NCBI GenBank assembly: GCA_011392765.1
Contig: WYCW01000002.1
Span: 218,917 to 282,916, forward strand
DNA: 64,000 nt
From: Candidatus Thiosymbion ectosymbiont of Catanema sp. Cochon2018
Lineage (GTDB): Bacteria > Pseudomonadota > Gammaproteobacteria > Chromatiales > Chromatiaceae
Direction of reading: 5' to 3'
Shown here piece after piece: positions 36,798 through 45,679 of this stretch (its first letter is position 1; the number at the start of each line of letters is the position of its first letter). The notes beneath the pieces are model-generated. The model had not been told where the DNA came from and ran no database searches. It was given only the letters and a program-made list of their open reading frames with translations. The position numbers and the translations under genes were made by a program.

Positions 36798-36974
36798 ATC
36801 CGCAGGGATGTAGTTGTCAGTTTTCAGGGGGCAGTTGTCAGTTATCAGAACGGTGCGACGTGCCCGACACCCATTCCATTGGGTACGCCACGTCCTTGCG
36901 GCTTTGCCCAAACCTACGCGACCGGTAGCCGGCGGCTGACAACTGATAACCAGTAAGCCGCCCGCAGTCGTCCG
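36798..36974. repeat. Repeat-containing gap between purN and the DUF6489 gene
   Basis: Contains facing GTTGTCAGTTATCAG and CTGACAACTGATAAC arms enclosing a CCCAAACCTACGCG fragment; no gene. Confidence 0.6.
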
Positions 36975-37235
36975 CTACTTCTCGGCATCACTTTTCTCCC
37001 TGGTCCCTTTACTCTTGCCGGCGATGGAAATCAGCTTTTGCACCAGGTCCCAGGAAGCCAGGGTCCCGGTGAGATAGGGCTGCAAGAGCTTGATGGGGTC
37101 GTACCCGTCGACCCCTTCGATCATGTGCGCGCGCAACTTCTCCATCATCTCGCGTTGAATCGGCTCCACATCCGGTAGGCCCAAGAGCCTGCGCAGCTCT
37201 TCGGGACTCATGTCGATGTCGATCTTGACGTTCAT
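36975..37235 (-). CDS. DUF6489-like small protein
   Basis: An 86-residue protein beginning MNVKIDIDMSPEELRRLLGL then PDVEPIQREMMEKLRAHM, the pattern of a small uncharacterised proteobacterial family that I recall as DUF6489. The C-terminus is basic (GKSKGTREKSDAEK). ATG 37235 has GGAG upstream. A MITE (37252-37402) ends 16 bp before the start codon, leaving the ribosome-binding site but displacing the native promoter. Function unknown. Confidence 0.7.
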   Translation of the reverse strand: MNVKIDIDMSPEELRRLLGLPDVEPIQREMMEKLRAHMIEGVDGYDPIKLLQPYLTGTLASWDLVQKLISIAGKSKGTREKSDAEK

Positions 37236-37251
37236 GGCGAACTCCGCGTTG

Positions 37252-37402
37252 CTAGGGGGTGTTCTCAATTAAGCCAAATCCATGTAGCGCAGGCGTCCCG
37301 CCTGCCGGAACGCGGGCGTTTCGCCCGCGGGTTGCAGGCGAGACGCCTGCGCTACGTTCTTCGTTTCTGCGATGACCCGGCTTAATTGAGAACGCCCCCT
37401 AG
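37252..37402. mobile_element. MITE-like element, family 2 (CTAGGGGGCGTTCTC ends)
   Basis: 151 bp with terminal inverted repeats CTAGGGGGTGTTCTCAATT and CTAGGGGGCGTTCTCAATT (the latter as complement), continuing AAGCC at both ends. The core is a GTAGCGCAGGCGTCC hairpin. A second copy with a different core (GTAGGCTGGGTGGC palindrome) is at 45035-45210. No ORF. Confidence 0.9.
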
Positions 37403-37496
37403 GATCCTTGATTTAAAGCGGTAGACTCAGCAAACCAGGCGACCGCAAAAGCTGGGTTTCGTTCCTTGCCACCCAGCCTACGCCTACGGTCTTTTT

Positions 37497-37602
37497 TATA
37501 CTGCCACACGGCACAATCCGAGCTTTTGAATTTCCCCCTCACCCCTGCCCTCTCCCGGAGGGAGAGGAGTGAAATGCGCAGATTGTGCCGTGTGGCAGTA
37601 TA
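37497..37602. mobile_element. MITE-like element, family 3 (TATACTGCCACACGG ends)
   Basis: 106 bp with perfect inverted ends TATACTGCCACACGGCACAA and its complement, enclosing CCTCTCCCGGAGGGAGAGG. A right half lies at 44458-44526 with a GGAGGGAGAGGGAGTGAAAT match. Ends in TA, consistent with TA-target elements. No ORF. From 37403 to 37496 lies another GGGTTTCGTTCCTTGCCACC fragment. Confidence 0.85.
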
Positions 37603-37617
37603 GACAGCCTCTGAGGC

Positions 37618-38082
37618 TCAATGACGGATCAAGCGGGACGGCAGCTGCTCCGAAGGCACCGGTTCGTCCACCACCAGACCTTTGCGGACCCGCCGCCCGA
37701 TGAGCAGACAGGCCCGCTCGAACGCCTGCTCCGCCTCGCCGGCGTACCACTCCCACTCCATCGGCGACGCCGAGACCGGGACCTGCCAGTGACCGGTAGT
37801 CAGGACATTGGCGATGCGGATCTCGAGGGTCCAGTCGTGCCAGACCACCTCCGGGTCCTCGTCCTCATAGAACTCCTGCTCGGCGAGTCGAACATAGTTG
37901 CCCACTGTATCGTCCATGGACACCGTGCCGGAAACCACCAGCTTCTCATCGATACAGCTCGACCAGCCGGTGTGAACGGCCGAGGCAGTCGCCATCAAGG
38001 CGTGGATGAGCAGGGCGGGGGTCAGCTGCAGTTGTAGCGGACTGCCCCAATCCGGCTCGGTTTGGGCTTGGTCTTCGGTCAT
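37618..38082 (-). CDS. Conserved hypothetical protein
   Basis: A 154-residue acidic soluble protein. The reading frame is good: LQLTPALLIHALMATASAVH near the N-terminus, EFYEDEDPEVVWHDWTLEIR in the middle and EWEWYAGEAEQAFERACLLI near the end. ATG 38082 is chosen because upstream in-frame sequence is low quality. I do not recognise the family. Divergent from the metallophosphoesterase gene 170 bp away. Confidence 0.6.
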   Translation of the reverse strand: MTEDQAQTEPDWGSPLQLQLTPALLIHALMATASAVHTGWSSCIDEKLVVSGTVSMDDTVGNYVRLAEQEFYEDEDPEVVWHDWTLEIRIANVLTTGHWQVPVSASPMEWEWYAGEAEQAFERACLLIGRRVRKGLVVDEPVPSEQLPSRLIRH

Positions 38083-38251
38083 CTGGTACTCACTTTGGGC
38101 GCTTGGCGCAAGACAGCGACGGCATACCGAAGGGCGCCGGGTAAACTGCAAATGGAATTATCATTCGGTTGCCCTGGCCCGGCGGAGAAGCTCCCCCCAT
38201 GCAGGCATCGAATCGGCTATGATGAAGCAATCGTATCCCGAGGTACAGCAC

Positions 38252-39085
38252 ATGAAGGTTGCCGTGTTTTCCGATGTTCAGGGCAATCTCCCGGCAATGG
38301 AGGTGGTCGTCGCGCATATCCTGGATTGGAACCCGGAGCTGGTGGTGATGGCGGGAGATCTGATCAATCGTGGTCCGAGCAGTCGCGCCTGCCTCGAGCT
38401 GTTCGACCCTTTACGCCGGGAGCGGGGTTGGCTGCCGATTTCCGGGAACCACGAGGCTTGGGTGCTCCGCTGTGGTCGGGAACGCCCCTACGACGCGCTC
38501 GACGCGGCCATGCGTCGTTTCGCCGACCTCACCTTCCGGCAAATCGAGCCCGTCGCGGAGGCATTGCGCGATTGGCCCGATCATATCAGCTTTCACGCCG
38601 CCACCGAGGATAGCTGGGTCCATGTCACCCACGGCTCCATGGCCGGCAAGCGGATCGGCGTATCCGCCGGCGTCAGGGACGAGGACCTGCGCGATCGGCT
38701 GCCGGAGGACGTGTCCCTGTTCATCGGCGCCCACACTCACAAGCCCCTACAACGCTACCTGGGCCGCACCCAAATCCTCAACGTCGGCTCCGTGGGCTCC
38801 CCCTTCGACGACGACGTGCGCGCCTGCTATGGCCAACTGGAGTTTCGGGGCGGCCGCTGGCAAACCCGGATTGCGCGCCTGCCCTACGACCGGGCATGCA
38901 CCGAGCGGAATTTCATGGAATCCGGGTTCATCGAGCAAGGAGGTCCCCTGGCGAAGATCATCTTCGAGGAATGGCGCCAGGCCCGCGTGCTCCTGGCGAG
39001 CTGGCACCACCGTTACATGGAGGCAGTGCGCAGCGGCGAGATCGACCTCGAACGTGCGGTAACCGAGTTCCTCCAATCCTTATGA
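38252..39085 (+). CDS. Metallophosphoesterase
   Basis: A 277-residue calcineurin-like phosphoesterase. The metal-binding motifs are in order: AVFSDVQGNLPAM (the usual His of DxH is Gln here), VVMAGDLINRGPSS, ISGNHEAW, and the C-terminal IGAHTHKPLQRYL with NVGSVGSPFDDD. The C-terminal 60 residues extend past the core fold. ATG 38252 follows CGAGG; an ATG 33 bp upstream is possible. The substrate is unknown; the form is close to bacterial diadenosine or protein phosphatases. The Gln in motif I is common in this subgroup. Confidence 0.85.
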   Translation: MKVAVFSDVQGNLPAMEVVVAHILDWNPELVVMAGDLINRGPSSRACLELFDPLRRERGWLPISGNHEAWVLRCGRERPYDALDAAMRRFADLTFRQIEPVAEALRDWPDHISFHAATEDSWVHVTHGSMAGKRIGVSAGVRDEDLRDRLPEDVSLFIGAHTHKPLQRYLGRTQILNVGSVGSPFDDDVRACYGQLEFRGGRWQTRIARLPYDRACTERNFMESGFIEQGGPLAKIIFEEWRQARVLLASWHHRYMEAVRSGEIDLERAVTEFLQSL

Positions 39086-39117
39086 TCGACGCAAAATGGG
39101 CCAAGGCCACTCCCGCC

Positions 39118-39307
39118 CCTGGCGAGGCGTTGCCTCAGACCGACGAGGCGTGACCAACCGCACCGAAGAACCACGGATGGACACGGATAAACACGGATCA
39201 CAATCTGTGTTTATCCGTGTCCATCCGTGGTTCAGAGGCAGAACTATTTTTGTGCAGCGCACAAACTTGACTCATTTGTAAAGCTACGGGTCCCTCAAGG
39301 ATCCTAG
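39118..39307 (+). repeat. CTAG-bounded repeat element, copy F
   Basis: Same order and orientation as copy E: left end GCGAGGCGTTGCCTCAGACC (CTAG altered to CTGG), the AACCACGGATGGACACGG palindrome, then GACTCATTTGTAAAGCTACG and GGTCCCTCAAGGATCCTAG. Confidence 0.88.
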
Positions 39308-39351
39308 TCGACGTAGGTTACTTGCGAAGGATGTTTCCCAATCCCGGTTCG

Positions 39352-39786
39352 TCAGTATCGGACCGTCTCGCTACCCTCGCCGCCGAATCGGGTAGCAAGG
39401 TAGCCGATAACCAAGCCGACGACGGCGCCTTCGACGGCGAACCAGAACGGAGAGCGCATGATCCCCTGGGCACCGAACATGGCGAGCATCATTGCCTCCA
39501 GGGCGTCGTAGGCAAAAAAAGTCAGCACGAAATTCATCCAGGCACCGATGAGCGGCGCCCGAAACCACCAGGGCAGGGGCAGCTTCAAGATCGGATGATA
39601 GGTATAGACGCCGAATACGCCGATGATCGCGCCGACGGTCGTATACCACAGCAGGATTCCCCATCGGAGCAGCCACCCGCCTTCCGGAAACAAGAAGAGT
39701 AGTAATAGAAAGTCCGCAAGGCCGAAGAGAAACCCAACGCCCTTGCCAATTGCGATACGTGTCGTCAACGATGGCTTTTCAAACAT
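39352..39786 (-). CDS. Hypothetical inner-membrane protein (four TM segments)
   Basis: A 144-residue very hydrophobic protein with four predicted helices: around FLFGLADFLLLLFLF, WGILLWYTTVGAIIGVFGVY, APLIGAWMNFVLTFFAYDAL and FAVEGAVVGLVIGYLATRFG. ATG 39786 has AAGG upstream; a GTG 9 bp earlier is possible. No family is recognised. It is flanked on both sides by CTAG elements, which isolates it from other genes. Confidence 0.65.
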   Translation of the reverse strand: MFEKPSLTTRIAIGKGVGFLFGLADFLLLLFLFPEGGWLLRWGILLWYTTVGAIIGVFGVYTYHPILKLPLPWWFRAPLIGAWMNFVLTFFAYDALEAMMLAMFGAQGIMRSPFWFAVEGAVVGLVIGYLATRFGGEGSETVRY

Positions 39787-39798
39787 GGTAGTCACCTT

Positions 39799-40101
39799 CT
39801 AGCAAGGCTCTGCCTCAGACCGACGAGGCGTGATCATCGCTATCTCGCGATCGAAAACGGAACCGTGATCGTGATCGTAGTCGTAATCGGAGACGCAAGG
39901 CAAAGCGGGCAGGGAAAACCTGATGTCTACAGGTTTCGACCCGGGCACCTGGCCGGGACCTCTGGATTTCACGATCGGCGAAAGTATTCTGTCTCTCCTA
40001 CGGCGGCTTCGATCACGATCACGATCACGACAACGAGAGGGGTTAGACGTTTGCGAAATTTGACTCATTTGCACAAAATCCGGTCATTCAAGGAATCCTA
40101 G
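39799..40101 (+). repeat. CTAG-bounded repeat element, copy G (long core)
   Basis: 303 bp from CTAGCAAGGCTCTGCCTCAG to TCATTCAAGGAATCCTAG; an inverted near-copy of 9838-10141 with the same ATCACGATCACGATCACGAC-type arms. Its right end encodes the last residues and stop of the TIR-STAND gene. Confidence 0.9.
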
Positions 40102-43100
40102 AGTCGCCGCTATCTCCGTGGCCGGCGAGGTGTGGACGGAATGAGGGGCAGGCTCCCGGAGCTCACCGAGTAGGTCGCGAAGAACACCGCCAAGCCTGGT
40201 GCGATGGCGTTCGATCAGCGGCAACAACAGCTTCAGGACCTCTGTGATAAGAGTTGCGCCCTCGCCTGGTCGGTCCAGCGCCTTCAGACAACGCGCCTGC
40301 ACCAGGGTCGCCTTGGCGAGCTCCTCGGCAGCGACGTCAGGGCGCTGCTCGAAGACGCCGCGCAGGATCCGGATGGCTTTCGATGCCTCGGTACGCGCGT
40401 TCGTCGGGTTTCCGTCTCCGAGGAGTGCCTCGGCTCGGACCCGGTGTGCCCATCCGATCCTATCATTAAGCGCCTGCAGGCGTTCCGGTGAGACCTGTTG
40501 GAATGTGTCGATGGCCTGGCCGCATAAATCAATCGCGATCTTGAAATCATCGGCCCGTAACCGGGATTCGGCCAGGACAACGAGTGACCAGGCCCAATCC
40601 GCCCGATAGACATCGGGCTGGCGTTTGGCCAGCTCGCGGTAGTTCTCCTCGGCTGCCTGCGCCTGCTCGATGGCCGCCTCGAAGCGCCCCAGGTCGCTGA
40701 GATGGGTGGCCAGATTGCCGAGTGACCTTGCCCAATCCGCCCGATAGGCATCCGGCTGGCGCTCGGCCAGCTCGCGGTAGTTCTCCTCGGCCGCCTGCGC
40801 CTGTTCGAGGGCTTCCTCGAAGCGCCCGAGATCCCTAAGATGATTGGCCAGATTGTGGAACGACTTTGCCCAATCCGCCCGATAGACATCGGGCTGGCGT
40901 TCGGCCAGCTCGCGGTAGTTCTCCTCGGCTGCCTGCGCCTGCTCGATGGCCGCCTCGAAACGCCCGAGGTCGCGAAGACGGTTGGCCAGATTGGTAAGCG
41001 ACCCTGCCCAATCCGCCCGATAGGCATCGGGCCGGCGTTCGGCCAGCTCGCGGTAGTTTTCCTCGGCTGCCCGCGCCTGTTCGATGGCCTCCTCGAAGCG
41101 CCCCAGGTCGCTGAGATGGTCCGCCAGATTGCCGAGCGACCTTACCCAGACCGCCCGATAGGCACCCGGCTGGCGCCCGGCTAGGTCGCGGTAGTTCCTC
41201 TCGGCCGCCTGGGCCTGCTCGATGGCCGCCTCGAAGCGCCCGAGGTCCTTAAGATGGGCAGCCAGATTGGTAAGCGACCCTGCCCAATCCGCGCGATAGG
41301 CATGGGGCCGGCGCCCGGCGAGTCGCCGGAATCCACCTTCTGCTTCCCGGCCATACGCCAAGGCCTCCTCAAACCTGCCGATTCGACGCAGTGCGATCGC
41401 GAGGTTGCTTTGTGCTCCACTCAGTTGCGCCAAGTCATTGTCTTTGTCGGTCTTGCACAGGGATTGGATCTGCTCGAGGGCACCTCTCCTCGCGTCACAG
41501 GCGCGGGTCCAATCGCCGATGGCCTCGAAGCGTTGCGCTGCCTCCTCGAATCCTTCCTGTAGCTGTGCTTTGATTTTCCCGCCATGCTTTTTCTTCGCCT
41601 TGTCGCCCAACAGGTCGATGTTGATCCGGGCGATGGTGGCCGCCAGGTCCGCAAGATTGGAGGTATCCTTCGGGATGGCCTGCAGCAGGGGTACGATGAT
41701 CTGCCGTGCGGCGGCCTTGGGCTTGCTGCGCAGGGTCTCGGCGATGCTCATCGGCATGGGTGCGCCGGTCTCGCTGCCGACTTCGATGGACAGGGCAAGG
41801 TGATCGGCCAGATGGCGGTCGAGGGCGCGCTCGAGCTGGGGTTCCTGCGCCGGGTCCCGGTTGGCCAGGCGCGTCAGAGTAGTGAGGGCATGTTTCACAG
41901 CTTGCGGGGTACGCCGGCGCGCCAGGGCGATGTCCAGGAGCTCGTCGTCTCGGGACAGGGCACGGGCCACCAGGCGCTCGCCGAGGAGGTCCGGTTGGAG
42001 AGAGGATACCCCTCCCGCCTGGGGATAGAGCCGCCGCAGCAGATCGAACAGGCGCTCGTGCAGTGCCGGGGCTTGCCCCTTACAGCCGGGGGTCTCCCGG
42101 AGGATGGCCTTGGTGTCCGTCGCGGTGGCGGTCCCGCCGAGCAGGGTGAGGAGGGCAAGCGCCTGCTCGAAGGCCGGCAGCAGGGTCTCGGCATCGGGGG
42201 TGTTCCCCACCAATCGCTCCCAATAGTAGCGCTCGTGACCCAGAGCGGCGTCCAGCAGCTCGAGGTCGCGGTGGGCCTCGAATCCCCGGAGACGGGCCAG
42301 GGCGGCAAAGTGAATCAGCAGGACATTCCCGAAGTGGTCCACCGAAAGATCCGGCGGCGCGGTCTCGGGGACGGGTACGCCGCGGGCCTGGGCCAGGGCG
42401 CGTAGCGCAGCAGTAAATACCTCCGCACGCAGGTTTTCAGGCACGTCCTGCCTGGTCATGCGGTAGGGTCCGGTCTTGGTGCTCGGGCTGCGCAGGATAC
42501 CTGCGACTACCGGATCGTCGGCGGCCCCGTCCGCGAGCTGGCCCCACCAGTCGCCGCCCTCGCGGGCGAGCAGCATGATCCTGATTTGGGGACCACTTGG
42601 GAGCCGTAGCGCCGTCCTGGTCAGAGAGACGATCTCGGCCCGCCGGGTCTCGGCATAGTCCATCACGATCAGACACGGCTTACCGCAGGCGAGTTCAGCG
42701 GCAAGATCCGCCGCGGCGCCGTCCCCGCCGGACAGGAAGCCCGCATGCCAGTCCTGGTCGCGTACCAGTCGGCGGCAAATCTCGATCATCAGGCGGGTCT
42801 TGCCGGTGCCGCCCTCCCCGGCCTGGAGGCGCACCGCGATCCGCGGCCGAGGGGTCATGGCCCAGGAGAGGATCTCGTCGATAAGCGGGCGGCGGTAGTC
42901 ATGGAAAGGGACCACGCCGCTTTCGGGGCGCAGCAGCAGGCTATCCGGTGTGGGAATACCGAGGTCATGGGGCCGGTTCGGCTCCGGGACGGCAATGAGC
43001 GGGGGCTTGGTCTCGGGGGGCGCCGCCGTCGGATTTTCGGCGGGACCTGGGCCGGGTTTCGCCGGGATTTCTTCGACAATCTTGCGGATCTGCTTGGCGA

Positions 43101-43524
43101 TCTGAGTGCCGGCTTCGTCCTCTTCGCCTTCGTCCCGCCATTTGGCCCAAGGCTTGAGCTTGGTTTGGTCTTGCGGAAGCATTTTCAGCTCCCGGAGGAA
43201 AAGCGACTCCCAATCGCATGGGCCGGCGAGGATACCGACGATGCGCACGCTTCCGGCCTGGTGGCGCTCGATGGCCGTCTCGAGCTCGATGGTTGTACAG
43301 TACTTGGAAGCGAGAAAATGCCGCGAGACGATCAGTAGGATAATGTCGGCGGCTTCCAGCTTGCGTTTGATCTCAGGGTCCCATTCCTCGCCCGCCATGA
43401 TCTCCCGATCATCGAAGGCCTCGATCCGGCCGGTGTTCCGAAGCCCTCCCAGGTGTTGGCGCAGGAGATCCAGCCACTCGTGGTCCGCATGGGCGTAAGA
43501 GATAAAGATCTGTATGGGGGTCAT
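40084..43524 (-). CDS. TIR-STAND NTPase with C-terminal TPR array
   Basis: 1146 residues. Residues 1-150 are a TIR domain (IQIFISYAHADHEWL; FDDREIMAGEEWD; KYCTTIELETAI with a candidate catalytic Glu). A STAND/NB-ARC-like NTPase follows, with P-loop AGEGGTGKTRLM and Walker B CLIVMDYAE. The C-terminal half is TPR-like: five near-identical 46-residue units (YRADW...NLANxLRDLGRFE...EENYREL) plus flanking diverged ones. This is the layout of bacterial NLR-like defence proteins: TPR sensing, NTPase oligomerisation, TIR NAD-cleaving effector. ATG 43524 is chosen at the TIR start. The final LGFLE and stop come from the end of a repeat element. Confidence 0.85.
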   Translation of the reverse strand: MTPIQIFISYAHADHEWLDLLRQHLGGLRNTGRIEAFDDREIMAGEEWDPEIKRKLEAADIILLIVSRHFLASKYCTTIELETAIERHQAGSVRIVGILAGPCDWESLFLRELKMLPQDQTKLKPWAKWRDEGEEDEAGTQIAKQIRKIVEEIPAKPGPGPAENPTAAPPETKPPLIAVPEPNRPHDLGIPTPDSLLLRPESGVVPFHDYRRPLIDEILSWAMTPRPRIAVRLQAGEGGTGKTRLMIEICRRLVRDQDWHAGFLSGGDGAAADLAAELACGKPCLIVMDYAETRRAEIVSLTRTALRLPSGPQIRIMLLAREGGDWWGQLADGAADDPVVAGILRSPSTKTGPYRMTRQDVPENLRAEVFTAALRALAQARGVPVPETAPPDLSVDHFGNVLLIHFAALARLRGFEAHRDLELLDAALGHERYYWERLVGNTPDAETLLPAFEQALALLTLLGGTATATDTKAILRETPGCKGQAPALHERLFDLLRRLYPQAGGVSSLQPDLLGERLVARALSRDDELLDIALARRRTPQAVKHALTTLTRLANRDPAQEPQLERALDRHLADHLALSIEVGSETGAPMPMSIAETLRSKPKAAARQIIVPLLQAIPKDTSNLADLAATIARINIDLLGDKAKKKHGGKIKAQLQEGFEEAAQRFEAIGDWTRACDARRGALEQIQSLCKTDKDNDLAQLSGAQSNLAIALRRIGRFEEALAYGREAEGGFRRLAGRRPHAYRADWAGSLTNLAAHLKDLGRFEAAIEQAQAAERNYRDLAGRQPGAYRAVWVRSLGNLADHLSDLGRFEEAIEQARAAEENYRELAERRPDAYRADWAGSLTNLANRLRDLGRFEAAIEQAQAAEENYRELAERQPDVYRADWAKSFHNLANHLRDLGRFEEALEQAQAAEENYRELAERQPDAYRADWARSLGNLATHLSDLGRFEAAIEQAQAAEENYRELAKRQPDVYRADWAWSLVVLAESRLRADDFKIAIDLCGQAIDTFQQVSPERLQALNDRIGWAHRVRAEALLGDGNPTNARTEASKAIRILRGVFEQRPDVAAEELAKATLVQARCLKALDRPGEGATLITEVLKLLLPLIERHRTRLGGVLRDLLGELREPAPHSVHTSPATEIAATLGFLE

Positions 43525-43591
43525 AACAGGGCCATCCGCTACCCAATCACCCGGGACCCGAAAGGGACCCGATCCTTCGAGGAGTATTGCC

Positions 43592-44416
43592 ATGACAGAT
43601 TCGACCTATCCCGACGAGCAGAGCTTCAGCCTGAGCTATCTGAATCACTTCGACATCAAAAACAAAAAGGAGGGCCTGACGGAACCCTCGGGTCTCGCGC
43701 TATCGCATGGGAAAAATGCCCTCTGGACGATCAGCGACGACACGAAAAAGATCTTCAAATTGAGTCTTGCCGGGGACCTGAAGCGGGACAAATCTTTCAA
43801 GATTCCGGACAAGGGGCTGGAGGGCATCACCCTCGATTCCACCGGCAAATTCCTGCTCACCATCAAAGAAGATGACAACGAGCTCATCAAAGTAAGAATC
43901 GATACCCGAAAGGTGACCGCCAGGAAGCGCCTCGCCAAAATGGGAGATTACCATAAGGTGGCCCATCACTTTGCCGGCGGCGGGGCGAACAAGGGGCTGG
44001 AGGGCATCACCTGGAACCCGAAGACGGGGACGATCTTCACCATGAAAGAAGGGGGCCCCGGCCTGCTGGTGGAAGTGTCGTCGGACCTCGAGAGGATTCA
44101 AGACCACCGGTTGCTGAACGACGAAAACGGCTTTCGCGATCCCAAGGTGACTGGCGACAAGCTCGATTTTTCGGACATCTGCTACGACCGGAGTCGAGAT
44201 CGCTTCTGGATCATCAGCGACAAGGCCAAGCGGTTATTTCTGTATGACTGGAACACCAATAGGGTCATACAAAGCGCCAAGCTCGGTTATGGCAGCAATG
44301 GCAAGTACCGGGAAATCGAAAAGGCGGAAGGCGTAGCCATCGATCCGGACACCAAGCGCCTCTACGTGGTCAGCGACGAAGAGGCACGGCTTTACGTCTT
44401 CGACATCCGTGAGTGA
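43592..44416 (+). CDS. SdiA-regulated-like beta-propeller protein
   Basis: A 274-residue protein with repeated propeller-type blades: EPSGLALSHGKNALWTISDD, KGLEGITLDSTGKFLLTI, KGLEGITWNPKTGTIFTM, FSDICYDRSRDRFWIISD and AEGVAIDPDTKRLYVVSD. This resembles the SdiA-regulated/YjiK family and esterase-like phytase propellers. ATG 43592 has CGAGGAG upstream. No signal peptide is visible, so it may be cytosolic. It diverges from the TIR-STAND gene with 67 bp between starts, so the two may share control, but a joint role is not shown. Confidence 0.75.
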   Translation: MTDSTYPDEQSFSLSYLNHFDIKNKKEGLTEPSGLALSHGKNALWTISDDTKKIFKLSLAGDLKRDKSFKIPDKGLEGITLDSTGKFLLTIKEDDNELIKVRIDTRKVTARKRLAKMGDYHKVAHHFAGGGANKGLEGITWNPKTGTIFTMKEGGPGLLVEVSSDLERIQDHRLLNDENGFRDPKVTGDKLDFSDICYDRSRDRFWIISDKAKRLFLYDWNTNRVIQSAKLGYGSNGKYREIEKAEGVAIDPDTKRLYVVSDEEARLYVFDIRE

Positions 44417-44457
44417 AGCTCGATGCCATCAGTTAAGAGGCTGTCTAAAAGAAGATC

Positions 44458-44526
44458 GGTGCCTTTTGCGACACCCTCGGAGGGAGAGGGAGTGAAATGC
44501 GCAGATTGTGCCGTGTGGCAGTATAG
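44458..44526. mobile_element. Half copy of MITE family 3
   Basis: GGAGGGAGAGGGAGTGAAAT followed by GATTGTGCCGTGTGGCAGTA-TA, matching the right half of 37497-37602. The left end is missing, so it is immobile. Confidence 0.75.
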
Positions 44527-44559
44527 TCTAGCAGAACCTATCTCTCAATGCGCCTCACC

Positions 44560-44967
44560 TCATTTATGGGCGAGTGTTTTGTTGATGAAGTTGCGCAAAA
44601 CCGATGAAATAAGCATTTGATATGTGACGCCTTTCCGTTCCGCGATTCTCCGGATCCGTACGAAATCATATTCCGGAAGTCGAATGCTGATCTGTTTCTC
44701 ACCAAACATTGATCGAGCATCTTCTCGTAGTTCGTGTTTGCGTTTTTCACTGATCTCATCAGGTAAGAAACCTTCACCCTCGATCAATTCGTAGAGTTCA
44801 CGTTCCTGGTCATCATAGAATTCCGTGATAAGGGGGGGAAATAAATTGTTCTGATTGTTCGGATGTTTTACATCGAACAGAATACGACCCTCCGAGAGAG
44901 CCGTGATAACATATTCAAAACACACTCCACGGTGTTCCATGAGCCAGTTATTTTTTCCTTGTTCCAA
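44560..44967 (-). CDS. CopG/BrnA-like antitoxin-type protein
   Basis: A 135-residue protein. The C-terminal 45 residues (KQISIRLPEYDFVRIRRIAE then GVTYQMLISSVLRNFI) form a ribbon-helix-helix pattern of the CopG/BrnA antitoxin kind. The N-terminal half (VCFEYVITALSEGRILFDVK) slightly recalls BrnT. A toxin partner is not adjacent on either side, so this may be an orphan or a self-contained regulator. Visibly AT-rich relative to its neighbours. Confidence 0.6.
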   Translation of the reverse strand: MEQGKNNWLMEHRGVCFEYVITALSEGRILFDVKHPNNQNNLFPPLITEFYDDQERELYELIEGEGFLPDEISEKRKHELREDARSMFGEKQISIRLPEYDFVRIRRIAERKGVTYQMLISSVLRNFINKTLAHK

Positions 44968-45003
44968 TTGAAAGAGCCCATTGTTACGCTTTAATCGCTA
45001 CCC

Positions 45004-45030
45004 GAAAAAGGCCCGCCCCTGCGGGTTTCT
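45004..45030. terminator. Possible bidirectional terminator
   Basis: GAAAAAGGCCCGC-CCCT-GCGGGTTTCTT: a five-base-pair GC stem with T-rich tails on both strands, next to the start of the CopG-like gene. Weak evidence only. Confidence 0.4.
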
Positions 45031-45034
45031 TAGT

Positions 45035-45210
45035 CTAGGGAGCGTTCTCAATTAACAAATCATCTAAGTGTTGTAGGCTGGGTGGCAAGGAACGAAACCC
45101 AGCTTTTCCGATCCGCAATACCCTGTGCTGGGTTTCGCCATCCCTGGCCGTAACCCAGCCTACGGGCTTGATTTTTATGATGATTTGGCTCAATTGAGAA
45201 CGCCCCCTAG
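45035..45210. mobile_element. MITE-like element, family 2 (second copy)
   Basis: 176 bp with CTAGGGAGCGTTCTCAATTA at one end and CTAGGGGGCGTTCTCAATTG (as complement) at the other. The core is a GTAGGCTGGGTGGC / GGCCGTAACCCAGCCTAC palindrome, unlike the GCGCAGGCGTCC core of the copy at 37252-37402. Confidence 0.88.
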
Positions 45211-45228
45211 CAGAACCTGCCGTAGGCG

Positions 45229-45320
45229 CTACTTCGCCGCCAACTCATCCAGCTTCTTGGCCGGGATAATCTGTCCGTCCAACGACGCTATCCGGTGACA
45301 ATCCGGCACCACGTTGTGAG
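45229..45320 (-). pseudogene. C-terminal fragment of an unidentified gene
   Basis: The minus strand reads NVVPDCHRIASLDGQIIPAK then KLDELAAK and a stop. It looks like the tail of a real protein cut by surrounding insertions, but the family is not recognised. Confidence 0.35.
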
Positions 45321-45355
45321 ACTGATCATCTCATCGTCACTAAAGAGACATTCTC

Positions 45356-45679
45356 ATGACTTCCGTATCCGCTGATCGTGGGCGCATCACGGCGCGCGTT
45401 CCGATTCAGGTCCGGGAAACCCTGGAGACGGCAGCAAACATCGTGGGTGCCACTGTTACTACCCTGCGAGCTAAAGCCTTCGATCTCTCGGAGAGCGACA
45501 GGGCGGAACTCGCACACGATCTTCCGGCCAGCCTCGATGGACCTTCCGACCCCGCTGTCGCACAGGCATGGGAGGCGGAAATTCTACGGCGTCTGGACCA
45601 ACTAGACAACGGGACGGCCAAGCTAATCGACCGGGAGGAGCTACGCCGCCGCATGTACACTCGCATGGCCGGTACTTGA
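45356..45679 (+). CDS. Chimeric antitoxin (DUF1778-like start joined to addiction-module component)
   Basis: 107 residues. Residues 8-35 (RITARVPIQVRETLETAANI) resemble the DUF1778/TacA ribbon-helix-helix antitoxin. From residue 41 the sequence switches to FDLSESDRAELAHDLPASLD and EAEILRRLDQLDNGTAKLID, the addiction-module component family that pairs with ParE/RelE toxins. The remnant at 45679 onward is such a toxin. The join looks like a deletion between two TA modules that kept the frame. Confidence 0.65.
   Translation: MTSVSADRGRITARVPIQVRETLETAANIVGATVTTLRAKAFDLSESDRAELAHDLPASLDGPSDPAVAQAWEAEILRRLDQLDNGTAKLIDREELRRRMYTRMAGT

Noticed and set aside
39799-40101. ORFs inside the long-core elements (9838 and 39799)
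   Set aside because: Arg/Ser-rich frames arise from the GATCACGATCACG palindromes, and no frame is conserved between the two copies.
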